From the NCBI GenBank assembly GCA_013180625.2, contig SNVD02010124.1, positions 310,001 to 374,000 of the forward strand: a DNA stretch of 64,000 bases, given 5' to 3'. Each line of letters begins with the position of its first letter. Positions within the stretch are counted from its first letter, which is position 1. Both the position numbers and the translations under genes were made by a program. A model generated the notes under the pieces. It made no database searches and was not told the DNA's origin. It saw only the letters and a list, made by a program, of their open reading frames with translations. The DNA is from Boswellia sacra (taxonomy: Eukaryota; Streptophyta; Magnoliopsida; Sapindales; Burseraceae). Below, piece by piece: positions 22,901-36,770 of this stretch.

Positions 22901-23506
22901 AGTTGATCTTCTCAATGGTGGTTCTGGCAGATTTTAATCATCATTTCCAGCTAGGTCATTTACATCAATAGGTTCATAAGTAACTAGAGGAATATTATTA
23001 GCTTCATGTTGTTTTCCCTATGTATCTCCCTTATCATCAACATCTCCCATATTATCAAAGTGAATCATGGGTGTCAAAGTCTGATCAAAGTATATATGTT
23101 CACCAACAACAGGCTTTGGCTTTTCAGACTAGTCAAAATCTTCGGTGGTTTGATCCTAAAAAAACCATATCTCTACTTCTAATCAATTTCTTGTTAACAG
23201 GATCCCAAAGTTTATAACAAAATTCTTCGTGGCCAGAGCCCAAAAAGATGCATTACTTTGTCTTATTGTCAACCTTGGATCTTTCATCTCTAGGAACATG
23301 TACAAATGTCGTATAACCAAAAACTCTTAAATAGTTAGAAGAAACATGTTTTCCTATCCATGTCCTTTTTAGCACATCATCTTTCAAAGGAATTGAAGCA
23401 AAAAGATTGATCAAGTCCACAACTATTGTCATTGCCTCCCCCTAAAAGGATTTAGATAGTTTTGTATGTGAGAGCATACACCTGATTTTGTCATTTATGG
23501 TGCGAT

Positions 23507-24299
23507 TCATTCTTTCTCAACTCCATTTTGCTGTGATACTATTTTCTCAAGCTTGATTCCATGAACTCTACAATATTCCTCAAATGGACCTCTATATTCA
23601 CCACCATTGTCTATATGAACACATATCAATTTTCTACTTGTTTCTCTCTTAATAGTAGCATGAAATATTTTGAAGTAATCCAGAGCATGATCCTTAATTT
23701 TCAAAGGAAAAGCTCACACCTTTCTAGAATGATCATCAAGGAGAGTAAAATAATACTGAGCACCACCTATACTCTTAGTAACCATAGAGCAAACATCAAT
23801 ATGAACTAAATCTAACAAATGTGATCTTCTAGAATAATAGCTTTTGAATGCAAATATTTGTTATTTACCAGTCAAGTAGTGAGAACATACCTCAAATTTG
23901 ACATCCTTCAGGCCAGAAAGAAGTTGTTTCTCAACAAGAATTCATATGCCCTTTTCACTCAAGTGACCAAGTCGTTTGTGCCATAATTCAGTAGGAGAAT
24001 CATCAACTGTGTTCATTTCTCCCCCTAAGGGTTTGCCATAAGTCATATAAAAGGAACTGTATTTCTTTCCTTTTGCTACCGCAAAGGACCCTTTAGTGAG
24101 CTTCCATTTTCCTTCACCAAAGTTATTGTGATAACTATCATCATCAAGTATACTGGTAGAAATTAAGTTAAGGCAGATATCAGAATCATGCCTCACATTC
24201 TTCATCTAGCTTACAATCAATGTCAACATTCAAGCACACATCTCCCATGCCAACAATTCTACACTCTGTATCATTTCCCATTTTCACAAAACCAAATGA
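23507..24299 (-). pseudogene. Copia protease end, pre-integrase and integrase core, broken
   Basis: Minus-strand pieces in order are GFVKMGNDTECRIVGMGDVC (end of protease region, beside the CACTA-B site), KGSFAVAKGKKYSSFYMTYG, then ELWHKRLGHLSEKGI (pre-integrase with the His residues of the zinc site), and further on HIDNGGEYRGPFEEYC (integrase core Asp region) with GIKLEKIVSQQNGVEKE. The frame breaks several times between these. Confidence 0.85.
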
Positions 24300-25679
24300 C
24301 ACTACAAGAAAAATGAGAATAGATGACTGACACCTTATGACAAAAATCATTATATCATAAAAGGATGATGGAGTCGTGATAGAATTATGATCTATCAGAC
24401 ACTTAATGATGTACTTGTGATAAATTTTTTGTCTATCAAGAATTGATGATAGACTAGTGATAGAAATTAATTCTATCAAAAACTTTATGATAGAATTTTC
24501 TTATTGACCGTGTTTGACTAAATTTTAAATAATATTTTATTTAAAAAAAGTAAATGCCTTAAAAAAACCTAGAGTGAATTACTTTTCATTTTCCTCCAAT
24601 AAAACTTTCCCCTACACCATCCATTTCAACCCCAGTATATTTTTTTCTTTATTCTTATTGCCTTTACCTTTTGCATTATCACTACAATGAAAATTAGCTC
24701 TATTCATTAATTTTTTTTTTTACAATTTTAAAAATTACTTGTCTCAACACACACATATACATTCATGGCAAAAGATAAATACTACTTAACTCTCTAAAAT
24801 CTCTTAAAATCCCTAACTCTCACCACAATAAATAACATATTTAGTAGCACTACATTGTAGCATTTTTATTTATTTATTTATAATGCTACTAAAAGTTTAT
24901 TTTTTGTGCAACATTTTAGAAAAGAATTATTATTTAATTTTTACTAATTCATAAAATGTAAAAATATATAAAAATTTAAAAAAATGTTATTTATTTATGA
25001 AATAAAAAATAAATTTTTAGTGAAATATAATTTAAAAAAAAAATTCTTATAAATTAGGAATATGAAAAGAAAAAGTCACTGTTAAATAATATAATTTTAA
25101 TTATGACTCATTAAATAATATATTTGAAGGTTTTTTATTATACTGTCAACTATATTATTAATTGAGAAGTCAAACCATAATTTTAATAATATTTGTCAAT
25201 GTTCAAATTTATCATTTCAAAATAAGAGAAAAATGTAAAAATTTTGTGTATAAAAAATTCGCTCACTTTCCCTCTCTCACTTTCCCTATTTTTATCTTTC
25301 ATTTCCCTCTTTCACTCATAGACTTGAAATTCGCTCCTAATTTCCAATGCCAAATCCCTGATTTCATCAGCTCTCTCTCTCGTATTACAAGTGCCAAATC
25401 CCCAATCGAAAGTGCCCTAAAAATCTTGGCAAAATATTTCAGATTCTTGGCGTCTACACTTTGCGAGGTTACAGTCAAGAAAAACGCGAAATCTCTGGTA
25501 AGTGCTTCCATCTCCAACCTGCGAGGTGAGTCAATGTTTTTTAGCTCCTTGTTAACTTCATTGCATTTTCTGTTGCAATCTTGAATCAAATTTTATGTGT
25601 TATTGGTTTGTTGAACATGCTGCGTGCATGTTTTTAGGTGGATTGATGAATTTGAATAAAGGGGCAAAATGGGTTCGCA

Positions 25680-26135
25680 GGCGTGCACTTCGTTTTATCA
25701 CTTGAGAATTCATTTTCTTCTCTCTCTCCCTGTGTCTCTTTCTCATCTTTCAACCTTTGCTCTCCCACTGCCACAACCACAGCTGACCCCCCACACAGCC
25801 ACCCTCCCTCCCGCTTGCGGTCTCCCTCCACGTCTCTCTCTCGCTCTCTGTCCCTGTCTCTCTTCTCTCATCTCTCAACCTCTCCTCCCACTGCCATAAC
25901 TGACACAACCACCACAATCAACCGCTGCCCCATACAGCCGCCCTCTGTGTCTCTCTCGATCTCCCTCTGTCTCTCTCTCTCTCTCTCTCGCCCACCACAA
26001 CAGCTCTCTAACCCACAACCATTCGCTAACCTGCGCCCGTGTTCCTCCCTCTCCACCTTGCCTTTCGCTCTCAATCCCAAGCCAACACCGCCACCTAGCA
26101 CCATCATCGATCCGGCGCCATCACCGATCCAATAG
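25680..26135 (+). other. CT-rich leader-like segment of CACTA-B
   Basis: Strongly pyrimidine-rich DNA (repeated TCTCTCTCCC, CTCTCTCGCC) with a long chance frame (25683-26135) rich in Ser, Pro and Leu. Composition resembles a plant promoter or 5' UTR rather than a protein gene. It lies upstream, in orientation, of all three captured fragments. Possible exon-like pieces at 26390-26450 and 26655-26750 were not identified. Confidence 0.45.
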
Positions 26136-27102
26136 CAAATCCTTGGTTATTTTAGTTTTTTGTTTTTAATTTTTATTTCTTGAGGACTATTGTGCGATTT
26201 TACTTATTTCTTGGTGGCTGGGAGTTCCATTTAGTAATTGATTTGGTGCTGTTCAAATCGATGGTCGACGCTGTGGAGGTTGGGTTGAGTTTTGTAGTTG
26301 TGTTATGTGTATAAGTGTTTGGATGGGTTTACTTGGATTTGGCTATTGCAAATGGGATGAGATTTTGAGTTTTTCTGGTCGTTGATTCTAGGTTCGAGTG
26401 CCTGAGGGACTTGGATGAGTTGAAAGTGAGAGAGAAGCAATAGGTATGAACCCCCACGAACTAAGGCATGATAGCTTTTTCATTGGTGACTAGGAGATGA
26501 GAACTAGATTTTACATTTCATGATGTTCTGCTGTAGTGAAATACTGTGTAATGTCTAAGCTTTTGGTATTTTGGGTGTTTTTGCCTATTGATTTATGTAA
26601 ATTTAAAACCGGTTTGCGATATTACAGCTTTTAATCTTATTACATTTGGCTTGTCTAAATGCTTGGAGAAAGACAAACAAGCCTTGCATGTTGGATGAAG
26701 TTAAGAAGAAGAACTTGTCCGTTTACAATTGAATTCGACCTCTTTGCAGTAATTCGCTGAGGAAGTTCTATGTTTTTTCTAATAAATTTCACAAGTAAGA
26801 TTTATTTTATTTTATTTGTTTCTGCTCCTGCTGCTTCTGTTGTGGTTTTCTTGTGTTCTTTTTTTTAATTTTTTGTGCTTGCTAGGGACACGCATGTTGA
26901 GAAGATGGAGAAGGAAAGTCCAAATTATATGAATGATAGAGATTTCTAATGTTTTGTGGAAGTCATTTGTAATACCTGATTTTGTGTCTTTAATACTGTA
27001 ATCATGGAGTTAAGATGTGCGTATCATTTGTATCTTTTTCTGTCTTAGTTTGATCTCATTCTTCTTTTATTCTTATGTACCTGATTTTGAGATTCATACA
27101 GC

Positions 27103-27960
27103 TAGGGATTTGCCCAGAAGTTACTATTCATGTGCAAGAAATGAAGGACAAGTTGATTGCCATATCAAATGAACTGCTTGACAATGCTGCTGACTTGAGT
27201 CCGGCACAAACAGAGAAGCTTCGACAGAACAGGTTCAGTCCCTCCATCTACCCCTAATACTCTTTCATCAGTGTTCTTTTTGTTTTTTGAAAATTCAGTT
27301 TAGATTTGTTACAGAAGTGTATAAAAACCAAATATGTAAGTACCAAAGATAGGAAAAAAAATTAGGTCGGAAGAAATACATTTATCAAAGAATTTTTTTG
27401 GGTATTATAAATTTCTTTACTGCATTGCCTTGTTTTGTAAAATTCTGCACCTGGAGGAGGGATTAGAATTAAAAATTGTTAGGAGCAATCATACTGGTGC
27501 CCTCGCAACTTTTTTCTTAGACTAAGTGGTGCCAGCATCATAAAAATTTTGGCAAATAACTTTTTCAAGTTCAGCTTCTTATTGGAAGAGTTTTCTTATG
27601 ATTTTAATATTTTATTAACTCTGATGTTAAACTTTTTTTGCTTTGAAACATAGGATATCAAACATTTCTATTTTGTTGTCTTTCAGCTCCCTGCACTTAT
27701 GTGTCCAGGGATAACATTGGTGATTTCTCCTCTTGTATCACTTATCCAAGATCATATAATGCATCTACTGGAGGTAATATTTGCTATTTTACTGATTTAC
27801 GCACTTGTTTCTTTTAATTTGGATCATCTTCCAGCTTCTTATCAAAGAGTGGGTGCTTTTCTCCATTTATTTGTACAATAGGCAAATATACTTGCTGCTT
27901 ATCTTAGTGCCAGTATGGAATGGACTGAACAACAAGAGATTCTTAGGGAACTGAACTCTA
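27103..27960 (+). pseudogene. Captured RECQ4A/BLM-type DNA helicase fragment (three exons)
   Basis: Exon 1 (27103-27231) encodes IHVQEMKDKLIAISNELLDN and then SPAQTEKLRQNR, ending at a GT donor. Exon 2 (27687-27774) encodes LPALMCPGITLVISPLVSLI and then QDHIMHLLE between AG and GT. Exon 3 (27882 onward) encodes ANILAAYLSASMEWTEQQEI and then LRELNS, after which homology stops at about 27960. CPGITLVISPLVSLIQD is motif Ia of plant RecQ4 helicases (Sgs1/BLM homologues that limit crossing-over). The region between exons 1 and 2 that should hold the Walker A motif is absent, as are the DEAH box and everything downstream, so the fragment cannot encode a helicase. Retained introns show genomic DNA was copied. 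Confidence 0.85.
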
Positions 27961-28125
27961 CTTATTATTATTTTTTCAATTTCACTTAAGAGAATGGGTG
28001 GTTAGGTATAGGAGCCTCAATCAAAATGTTTTTATTCGTTGTTGGCATTTTTTAATTTACGGTGATGTCTACAGGAATGATTAGTTAGCAAGTTGTTGTT
28101 GCATATCGATTGTTTATGGGTTGAG

Positions 28126-28248
28126 ATGAACCGCCGAGGTTGGCTGTGGAAGAGAAAATCATCATCTGATAAAGCTGAGAAGACAGTGGCTGCTGCATTG
28201 GACTCTGCTGATGCTGCTCTTGCATCAGCTGGATCTCAACCCAGTTAG
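28126..28248 (+). pseudogene. Captured first exon of a filament-like plant protein (FPP/DUF869) gene
   Basis: Starting at ATG 28126 the frame reads MNRRGWLWKRKSSSDKAEKT and then VAAALDSADAALASAGSQ, ending at a TAG at 28246-28248. Plant FPP proteins (long coiled coils of the cell periphery/microtubule type) begin with MDRRSWPWKKKSSDK and an Ala/Ser-rich stretch like this one, so the N-terminus is recognisable. The coiled-coil body is absent. The longer minus-strand frame over the same bases is its shadow. Confidence 0.75.
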
Positions 28249-29403
28249 GTATGGCCTTCAATGCAGGTTTTGGAACCATAGTAATGTTAAGTCTCTTCTG
28301 TAAGTGGTTCTTAAGCTGTCTTCTGAATGATTTGAGTATCTGCTTGTTTGGCAATACTAACTGTTTATGCATTCTCCCTGAAATTGATCGATCTTCGGGA
28401 TATCTTTTACTGATCAATTAAGTATGAAAGAGTTGTCATTCTAGTTGTTTAATAGATTTGCTATTGAGAATTAATTGAATTGTAATGTTGCTTTAGTGAA
28501 ATGTGGACTGCAATGAGTTTAGAATTATTATTTTATTTGGCAAATTTATTTATTTTCCTACTAGCCCAATTTGCTCAATGGGCAGTCTCCTTTACCGTAG
28601 GATGCTCACTTGTGCATTTGTCCATGCTCATGGGCATGATAGATATAGATATTGGCATCAGTTAGGCTATTTTCCTGTGCTTTAATTTTGATAATGCCTC
28701 TTGATTTAATTGTATCTCTTAACTTTTATCTTTTGTTCTAAAAGGATCATTACAAAAAGCAAACATACATTCAAATTTCTGTGCCTTGTGTCTTGGAAAT
28801 CTTTATAGACATAATGTAATTTCTTTACAGCTGCAAATTTCTTTGCAGCTGTGATTAGTCTTAAAATTCTCTTACGGCTGGCTACATTGACCCCAAATTG
28901 CTATGAAATAGAAATAATGTAAACAACATTACTGGTGGTTGGAAATTTGTTAATGAATTTCGCGTTCTTCTTGTTTTGAAGGGCATTGCTTCAAATTGAA
29001 CTGGTGTTTACTATATAAAGAAATACAAAGTTACAGCAGCACAAACTAAATTGCAAAAATTGAATATAGCCTCATAGTGAAAATTGAATGTGGAAAAATT
29101 TCATGTAGAATCTTTTTTTTTTTCACTTTGAAATGTAAAAATTGGATGCTACAACCAATGTGGAAAGTTTATTCCATGCATATTGAATACAGATGTCAAT
29201 GTGTTGAATGAGTATCAGCAGATTCAATCTTTCTCTGCATTCAACAGTATATTCAACAGTACTGTGATATTCCCTTTTTCTATACTGCATTCAACTATAT
29301 ATTCAACAGTATATTACTTCTTTCTTGATATTCCCATTTTCTATATGACTTTACATCATCATTCTGCTGTGATGCTCATGGCTAGTTTACTGACTCAATG
29401 TAG

Positions 29404-29618
<215 letters not shown>

Positions 29619-30457
29619 TGATGCCATCTTCTTTGTGATCCTTCGAAGCTCTTTCAATCTAGCTATAACCCATTGATATGAGGAATAGATTAAGATTTTG
29701 ATATTAACTAGTCAATGACCTACTTAATAGGTTCTGAAATTTGTTATGTGAACTCCAAATTTAATTTGGTTGGCTATCATTTGTTGTTGCTTTTGGATTT
29801 GAATTACAATTATAGTTTGTTGTTGATAGTTACTAATGATTTAGCTTATGTATTAGTAATGATATACATGATCTATACAACTTTTCTCTATATTGTTATG
29901 TGGATGTCATTACTATAAAAAGTTTTTGGACTCAATTGGATGTGCACTTTAATTTTTAGTTCATATTAAATTTGTAAATGAATTTTAGACACAATAATGT
30001 ATAAATAAAATAAAAAAATTATATTTCTGCATAACTAAATTTAAATATTGTGACAGAAAATACTACTAATAAATTCTGTCACAAACAACATAATTTACCC
30101 ACAAAAATTTTCTGCCAAAATTAAATTGGAATCCAAAAAAAAAACAATTTTCCCGCAAAAAATTTCAAACTAAAAATAAAAAATAATTTCCTGCCAAAAT
30201 TTTTTAAGAATTATTAAATAATTATTTACCTAGTGTGATAGACGTATGATATGTAAAAACTATCATAAAATTATAAAATTAATTGTCTAATGTGATAGAC
30301 GTATGACATGTAAAAACTATCACAAAGTTGATGATAGACTTTTTTTTCTATCATGAATGAGTGACAGTAACATAGATGACTCTTTGATTTTCTATCATCC
30401 ACCCCTGTTTATGACCGTTTGTTTCTGTCATCTATTCCTATTTTCCTTGTAGTGTGA

Positions 30458-31463
30458 CCACTGGTGTATGATGAGAAGTATTCAAGGTGAGAAGTAACAT
30501 GATATGAAGCACCAGAGTCAATAACCTAATGAGCATCCTGATGTGTGAGATTTAGACTATCACATTCACTAATTATGAAGAGATCACCCTCAACTATAGC
30601 TGTAGCAATGTTATTCCCATCTTTCTTTTCATCACCCTTTTTACTATTTTGCTCTCTTTTAAGTATCCTACATTGATGCTTTTTATGGCCTGGCTTGCCA
30701 CAATAAAAACATGTAATTTCTCTGCTTGACTTGTATTTTTCTTGTCATTTGTCACCATTATCATGAATTTTTGGATTCATGTTCTTGCTTCTTCCTCGCT
30801 TTTTTGTAACTAATGCCTGAGTTTGATGACTAGTAACTAACCCCTGTTCTTTCCTCTTCTTTTCTTCGTTCAACAAACTATCTTTCATCATTTTCAAAGG
30901 GATTCTACCATTACGAGTAGACTTAGTAGGAGAAATAATAAGAGTTCCCTAAGTATCTAGTAAAGAGCCCAACATAATTAAAGCATGCACCCTACCATCC
31001 AATTTCAAATCCATAGCTTCTACTGATTCAACAACCCCTGAAAATAGCTAATATGCTATGACACAAGAATCCCAGATTTATAGCTCAACAACATAAGTTT
31101 TCTAAATATAAAAGCTTGATTTTGTGCATTTTTCAATTCATGTGGTTTTTGCAAAGATTTCCACAAAGCATGAGCATTAGTTTCTTTTGTACAATAGTAT
31201 ACAAAGAATTATCAACTCAGGATTTGATTTCTGAACAAGCCTTTTTGTTTAGTCTCCTCCACTTATCACGAGACATATCTATTGGTTTGCCCTCATCACC
31301 CAAAATGGTGTCATCCAAATCAAGAAAACATAGATAATCCTCCATACATGGTTTCCATATTGCATGATTTGAAGAAGTAAGCCTAATCATGAAATTAAGA
31401 CCATTCTCACTAGCATTAGAATCTACATTTAATTGAGACAAGCAAATACCCACAAAATAACCT
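30458..31463 (-). pseudogene. Copia gag and protease, broken
   Basis: The gag N-terminus shows FMIRLTSSNHAIWKPCMEDY and DMSRDKWRRLNKKACSEIKS (31217-31400), the copia gag/UBN2 pattern. A CCHC zinc knuckle CFYCGKPGHKKHQC lies at about 30669-30711, and the aspartic protease DSGASYHVTS follows with its catalytic Asp at 30517-30519. Stops break the frame between them. The protease is cut by CACTA-B at 30454. Confidence 0.85.
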
Positions 31464-31464
31464 T

Positions 31465-31478
31465 TGGCTCTGATACCA
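31465..31478 (-). promoter_or_regulatory. Copia primer binding site (initiator tRNA-Met)
   Basis: On the minus strand TGGTATCAGAGCCA lies two bases inside the 5' LTR. It is the standard complement of the 3' end of plant initiator tRNA-Met. Confidence 0.92.
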
Positions 31479-31480
31479 CT

Positions 31481-32266
31481 TGTTGGGAACAGTACACCAC
31501 AAAATCAAATCAATAACAATAACATTGTGGAAGAATAAAACTTTTTCCTTATTTTTGTGCATTAAATGGGCTGGCAAACCCATCAACAATCACCAAACAA
31601 TAAGGCAACTAAATTCTCAACAAAAATCAATAATCAACCACAAATCAAGAATACCAAATTTTTAAGTGGAAAACTCGTAACATAACCCAAAAAAAAAAAA
31701 CCACAGGATGGTAGTATGATATTAAAACTTCCACTATCGCAATAATTAGTATACCAAGTTCATCTCACCAATACCAGTGGGAGGTATACAATATCAACAA
31801 AATACATCAAGAATAAGTATCTTAGGTCAACAATAAAGTTTCATCATCAAAAGATGGAATCTAAAATCAATGTCAACTAAAGTAAGTTTGGTGTTGTATA
31901 TGATGGGTTGAAGAAAATAGACAATAGAGAGAGTAAATAAAAAGACCAAATTGACAGATGTAAAGAGGATGATGTCAAGGTCTACTCCTCCAAATTTGGG
32001 CTGAATCGGAGATCATTTGACCACTTGATAATGAAGATCAAGATTGAAACCCTACACCCAACTTCACTCTTCTTGGCTCTCAGCTGGAAGCCCTCTTCCT
32101 CAATTTCAAAATTTTCTTTTCATTCACTACCCCTCTCATGTGAACCACCACTTTACTTTGTCTTTATGTTTTATAATTATTATTTTTTTCTTCTCATGGG
32201 CTTTTGCAATGAATTGGACTAAGCCCATGATTTTGGCTTCCACCACATGAGGCGAAAAGCCCAACA
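31481..32266 (-). repeat. Copia 5' LTR (minus orientation)
   Basis: 786 bases starting TGTTGGGAACAGTACACC and ending AAAAGCCCAACA, matching the LTR at 20494-21271. The element's promoter and polyadenylation signal should lie here; none is called specifically. Confidence 0.93.
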
Positions 32267-32271
32267 AGTAC

Positions 32272-35010
32272 TATTTTGGAAAATTAGTAATATAAAATTG
32301 GCATTTAGATATATAGTTTGGTTAAGAAATTTAATATTTTTAATTTTTTTAGGAAAGAAAAACCTTCAAAATTCAATTATTTTTTGTTTTTCTGAAATTT
32401 ATATTCGTCAACCTAAACAACATATATAATAAGAAAAAAAGAAAGAGCTTTATATGCCAAGTTATTATCTCATTATGCAAGTTACAAGGAATGAATCAAT
32501 TATCCCATATGATTATGGTTGAAATATAGAAAAATCATTTTGTCCTTTGGAAATCAAAGAATAAATTACCGAATTATTTGTCTTTTTTCATAAAAATTAG
32601 AACAATTTTTTAAATATTTGAAAGTTAGGATTGAATCTAGGACAGGTGTATAGTTAACATATTTTGAAAATAAAAAGAGTAAACTATAAATACAATATTG
32701 TTGTATCTCTTTTTTACAACAACAATGCAACGATAATTTTGCCCTTGGTAGAAATGGGCAGTTTACAATAATATTCCTTATTTGCAGATAGCAGGAAAGG
32801 ACAAACACCTCCTTTGCCATTGAGAGACTATCGCCGGGATTCAAGAAGCTGGTCCTCGTTGCCTTGAGATGGATTGCTTGCTCAAGAAGCTTCGTGTTGT
32901 GAGTATTTGATGGAAACTCCAGATAAGAATAGGCCGAGAGTCTAGTAGTGCTTGGTGGTGAAAGCAAACAAAGAAAATGAGTAATAAGAAATTGTGAGAT
33001 TGACCTAATAACTACTATGAATGGAAGCTTGAGAATCAATGTTTATCTATGATAAAAACTGATTTCTTCCGCTAAAAGGGATTCAGATGTGCATGCATGC
33101 CAAAGGAAATAGTTATAATCATCTGTTTGATTTAGAAACTTGGAAGGAATGATTCTAGGGCAATTGGGAATGTGACTTTAGGATAGATTGATTTATGTGT
33201 GACAAAATGACTAGTGAAGTGTTTCTAGATGATCTATGGGTAAAGCGAAATGATTATAGCTATTGTGTTGACTTGAACTGAAAGCATAATCTGGCTGTAT
33301 GTGCACGGATGATAGTGTTTAGACCCAAATTTCAAATTTGTGATATGCATGATTTAGACAAAAGTAGATGTGTTTAGGCTATATCTCAGGTAGGGAGGCG
33401 TGGCTACAAACTAAGATGTTTGATTCCTATACTAAGGCTTTGCCTATGATCCTGACTGAATGTGAACACTATGTCGATGATCTTTTTATAGCAGAATAGA
33501 TGAGTTTTTTTGAGTAGTTTTAATTTATCTAAAGTAATGCTAAATATTATTTATCTAATACATGAGATAAGACTATGGTAAGATATTCTAGGTAATATAT
33601 ATGATGAGGCTTAGTATGATAAATATATCTCTAAGTGATAATATATAAGATTATAATTTATCTAAGTAATAATGCATGGGATAAATATAGTTAATATAAA
33701 ATATGTGGATAATGCATGAGGACTCTAATCTAATCAATCTCAATTTCCCATCATGCCCTCCTTTAGCCTTAATCTGTTATCTAATCAAAGTACTCCCCAA
33801 GTTGGCTTTGGCTTCAACAAATTGGGCTAAAGTGGGCCTCTTTTCATTTGTTTGTGCCAACCAAACCACAGCTCACCAAGAGCCTCATGGGTGGCTTGGG
33901 TCCATTTGGCCTGAAGGATCACGATTGGTTTCAATATCATTGGTGCCTGGGCTCCAAAGAATAAATGAAAAACATACTCAATTGTATTGGGCTTGAGCTC
34001 TAGAATACTATAAGTAGCATGAGCTCCAAAATACTATGAGTAGTATGAGGATATAATCCAATTGCATGATGAGCTAACTGGACTTAGAGTGTTATTTGGG
34101 TTAGCATGTCGCATGATAAAGGTCTTTTTATGTTTATGGTCCATGGACTGCATGGCTTGTTGCATGTGGCATGTTGATAGCCTAATGGAGCCTTTTGCAG
34201 AAGCTTGAAGCTTGTGTGGGCTTGTTTTGGGCCTCATTTCTCAACCCTTTGGGTTTGTAATTTTTAGGTATCAATAAATATATTTATACAATATCTTATT
34301 TCTTACAATATGATTTGATGACATAATATATTTAATAGTAAAAACTAAAATAAATGAAGAAGATAATTACATCATCAAGTTTTACAAGATTCATTATATA
34401 GATATATATGTTATATGTTTCATGACTTTGAACAAATTCACATATAATTCCTGGTTCGATTAATTAATGACTTGTAGGGTAATACTACTCTAAAATATAT
34501 AAATATCATGAATATGTGTTAATGATGTGACATTATTATATATATCACTTACCAACTCATTCTATACTCCTTATAATAAGTTTAATATACTTTTTGTAAT
34601 AAGATTTGTGATAATTATTTAGAAAGAATATCTTTAATTATTTAATTAAACCTATTATTTTTTGGTTTTCCAAGAGCAAATGAAATTACAACTTAACTAA
34701 TATGTTTGTTTATAGTTAATTTCTTATTATGATCTTGAAAAGAATATTATATTTGGTGTTTATTATTGTTGTAATTTGATGTGTCATTAACCAATACCAA
34801 ATCTTACATTCATAACCAGATTTAGACACCATAGAAGTGTGAGCTATTCGGTTCAGCTCAAGTTGTACCATATTGAAACAAAATTCATAAACAGAGAAGA
34901 TATATTATGCGGATCACCTCATGTTTACCTACGCAAATATATCCAACATTCAACATTGTTAAATCAGATAAGATGTTAAATTGTAACTTGTCACTCCTTT
35001 ACATTTGTAA
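32272..35010. other. Spacer with transposon debris, no gene recognised
   Basis: A 157-codon minus frame at 32566-33039 shows no recognised domain and overlaps a short GC-richer patch. 33700-34260 is GC-richer, repetitive-looking DNA resembling an LTR remnant, but neither a partner copy nor ends are visible. The rest is AT-rich. Confidence 0.4.
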
Positions 35011-35014
35011 CAGG

Positions 35015-35563
35015 GAGGATTATTATCTCCAGGGAAGGTGTGAGCCGAATTGCAAAGTTGCTTAAAGGTTTGTGAATATTGATAGGCTGGCAAGCTTGGC
35101 CAGTGTTGCTCAAATACTAGAGTCAATAACAGAGATTTGATTATAACACGTGTCTTAAAAGGTATTATTTTACAAGAATGGCAACTTGGAGTTGCCTACA
35201 GTTGAGATCCTTATTAGAGTTGGAACTGCCATCCTCACTCTTGGGATTACATTTTTAGGATTGTCCATTGCTAAAAGTACAACGAGAAGGAGATACAGGA
35301 AAAAAAAGGGTGCAACATTGCTCACATCCCTTGTGTCAAGATAGATTCAAAGTACATCTAGATTCAGAACGAAGAATCAGAAATTACGCGTCCTATCCCA
35401 GGTTTTTTCAAGATATATATTTATGACAATTAAGTTTTTAGTTCTGCTAAATAGTTACAATTGGATTATTACTGACTTGTTGTCAAGTTATTTTATTTCA
35501 ATTTCAGGCAACTGTCGAGCAAATACTATTTATGAATGCTGATCGAGTTTTGAAGACATTCTA
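35015..35563 (+). pseudogene. Unrecognised decayed gene fragment with a predicted membrane segment
   Basis: Exon-like pieces on the plus strand are RIIISREGVSRIAKLLKG (35018-35068), LPTVEILIRVGTAILTLGIT and FLGLSIAKSTTRRRYRKKKG (about 35190-35310), ending in a TAG, and a possible last exon after an AG at 35509 reading ATVEQILFMNADRVLKTF and a TAG. The middle piece has one strong hydrophobic helix followed by a basic cluster, as in a tail-anchored or single-pass membrane protein. I do not recognise the family; boundaries are approximate. Confidence 0.35.
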
Positions 35564-36467
35564 GTAGTATAGTTTGTTATGCAATTAGTACTTCTATATT
35601 ATTCATGTAACTTTTATCGTATCATCGTTTACATTACAGACTGAACTTATTGTTATTAAATTATTTATTATTTCCAGTGGAAAGCAGATGTAGTGTTTAA
35701 ATCCATATTTGAAGAGGGCATTTGGGGCAAACAGCCTAATCCCCGTTGTTGTAGTGGCTTTTACACATCACTAATGCTCTGAACTTATGTGGGTCAAAGC
35801 ATCTAAAACAAATTGCATTTGGTCTGTAATTTAGAGGAGGAAGGATGAGCCATGTTTAATCTTAGAACAAGGAATCAGAAGCTTACCTCGTTGCAACATA
35901 AGTTTGTTAATTTCTTACACATTGACCATTATACAGCTTTTTATGATAATACGGCTTTTTTTTTCCTAATCCAAAATGGGAGTATGGCATTTTATTTCAA
36001 AGGTGAGGTGGGCATCTTTGCCCTCAAACACGACTCATGATGGCTTTTTCTCCACATTGAGTTTTTATACTCCTTTGGGTGAAAGCTAACTAAAATAAAG
36101 TTTTGAACTGGTCAAATTTATATATTTCAATTTTTGATAGAGCTAAAGTTCCTCCATGGTTGCTAGATCTTGGTTTCTTTTCAAATGATAAATTCACTTT
36201 GGTAAAAAGTAGACTTCAAATCCAAAGACATAAAATTTTTCCTTTATAATTATTAGTGTTTTTGGGATGAAAATATGTTGATGTCATGATAAAGGCGCCC
36301 TCATTAGCATAAAACTGGAAAAGTTCTTAAGGTAGCTCATTTGGTATTATCATTATGAGGATGATGATTTTCCACTTTGCAAATAGCCTAATGTATGAAT
36401 TACCTTGCCTACAAAGATATTGCATTTTATAATAAATTAATGTTATTGCACGGCTTTATTGATGACT

Positions 36468-36770
36468 CATTACAACATGGGAAGCCATTTGCGGTGGGCC
36501 GAAACCGCCGCAAAAGCACTTTTATGGCGGTTATAAGGCAGTTTACAACCGCTGTAAAAGCAACCGCATTAAAAGCTTTTGCGACAGTTTTGGCCCGCCG
36601 CAAATGCTTTTTTACAGTGGTTTAGTTGTTCGACGCAAAAACATACGACGAAATAGAATTGGCATATAACACACTGTTTTAGGTCCCTTATACGGCAGTT
36701 AAAAACCGCCTCAAAAGACTAATTATACGACTGTTTTGGAACCGCCATAAATGGCTTAATTTAATTTTGA
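36468..36770. repeat. CACTA-C left terminus and subterminal repeats
   Basis: Repeated GCCATTTGCGGTGGGCCG, AAACCGCCGCAAAAGC, TTATGGCGG and related blocks in both orientations, the same vocabulary as at the right end (48180-48290). The terminal CACTA has mutated to CATTA, which would be expected to weaken mobilisation. Confidence 0.8.

Noticed and set aside
25683..26135. 150-codon Ser/Pro-rich frame
   Set aside because: Produced by CT-rich low-complexity DNA; several overlapping frames on both strands are equally open.
28085..28417. 110-codon minus-strand frame rich in Gln
   Set aside because: It is the antisense of the FPP first exon at 28126-28248, whose MNRRGWLWKRKSS start is recognisable on the plus strand.
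32566..33039. 157-codon minus-strand frame as a gene
   Set aside because: No recognisable domain, no splice structure and atypical composition; left as spacer.
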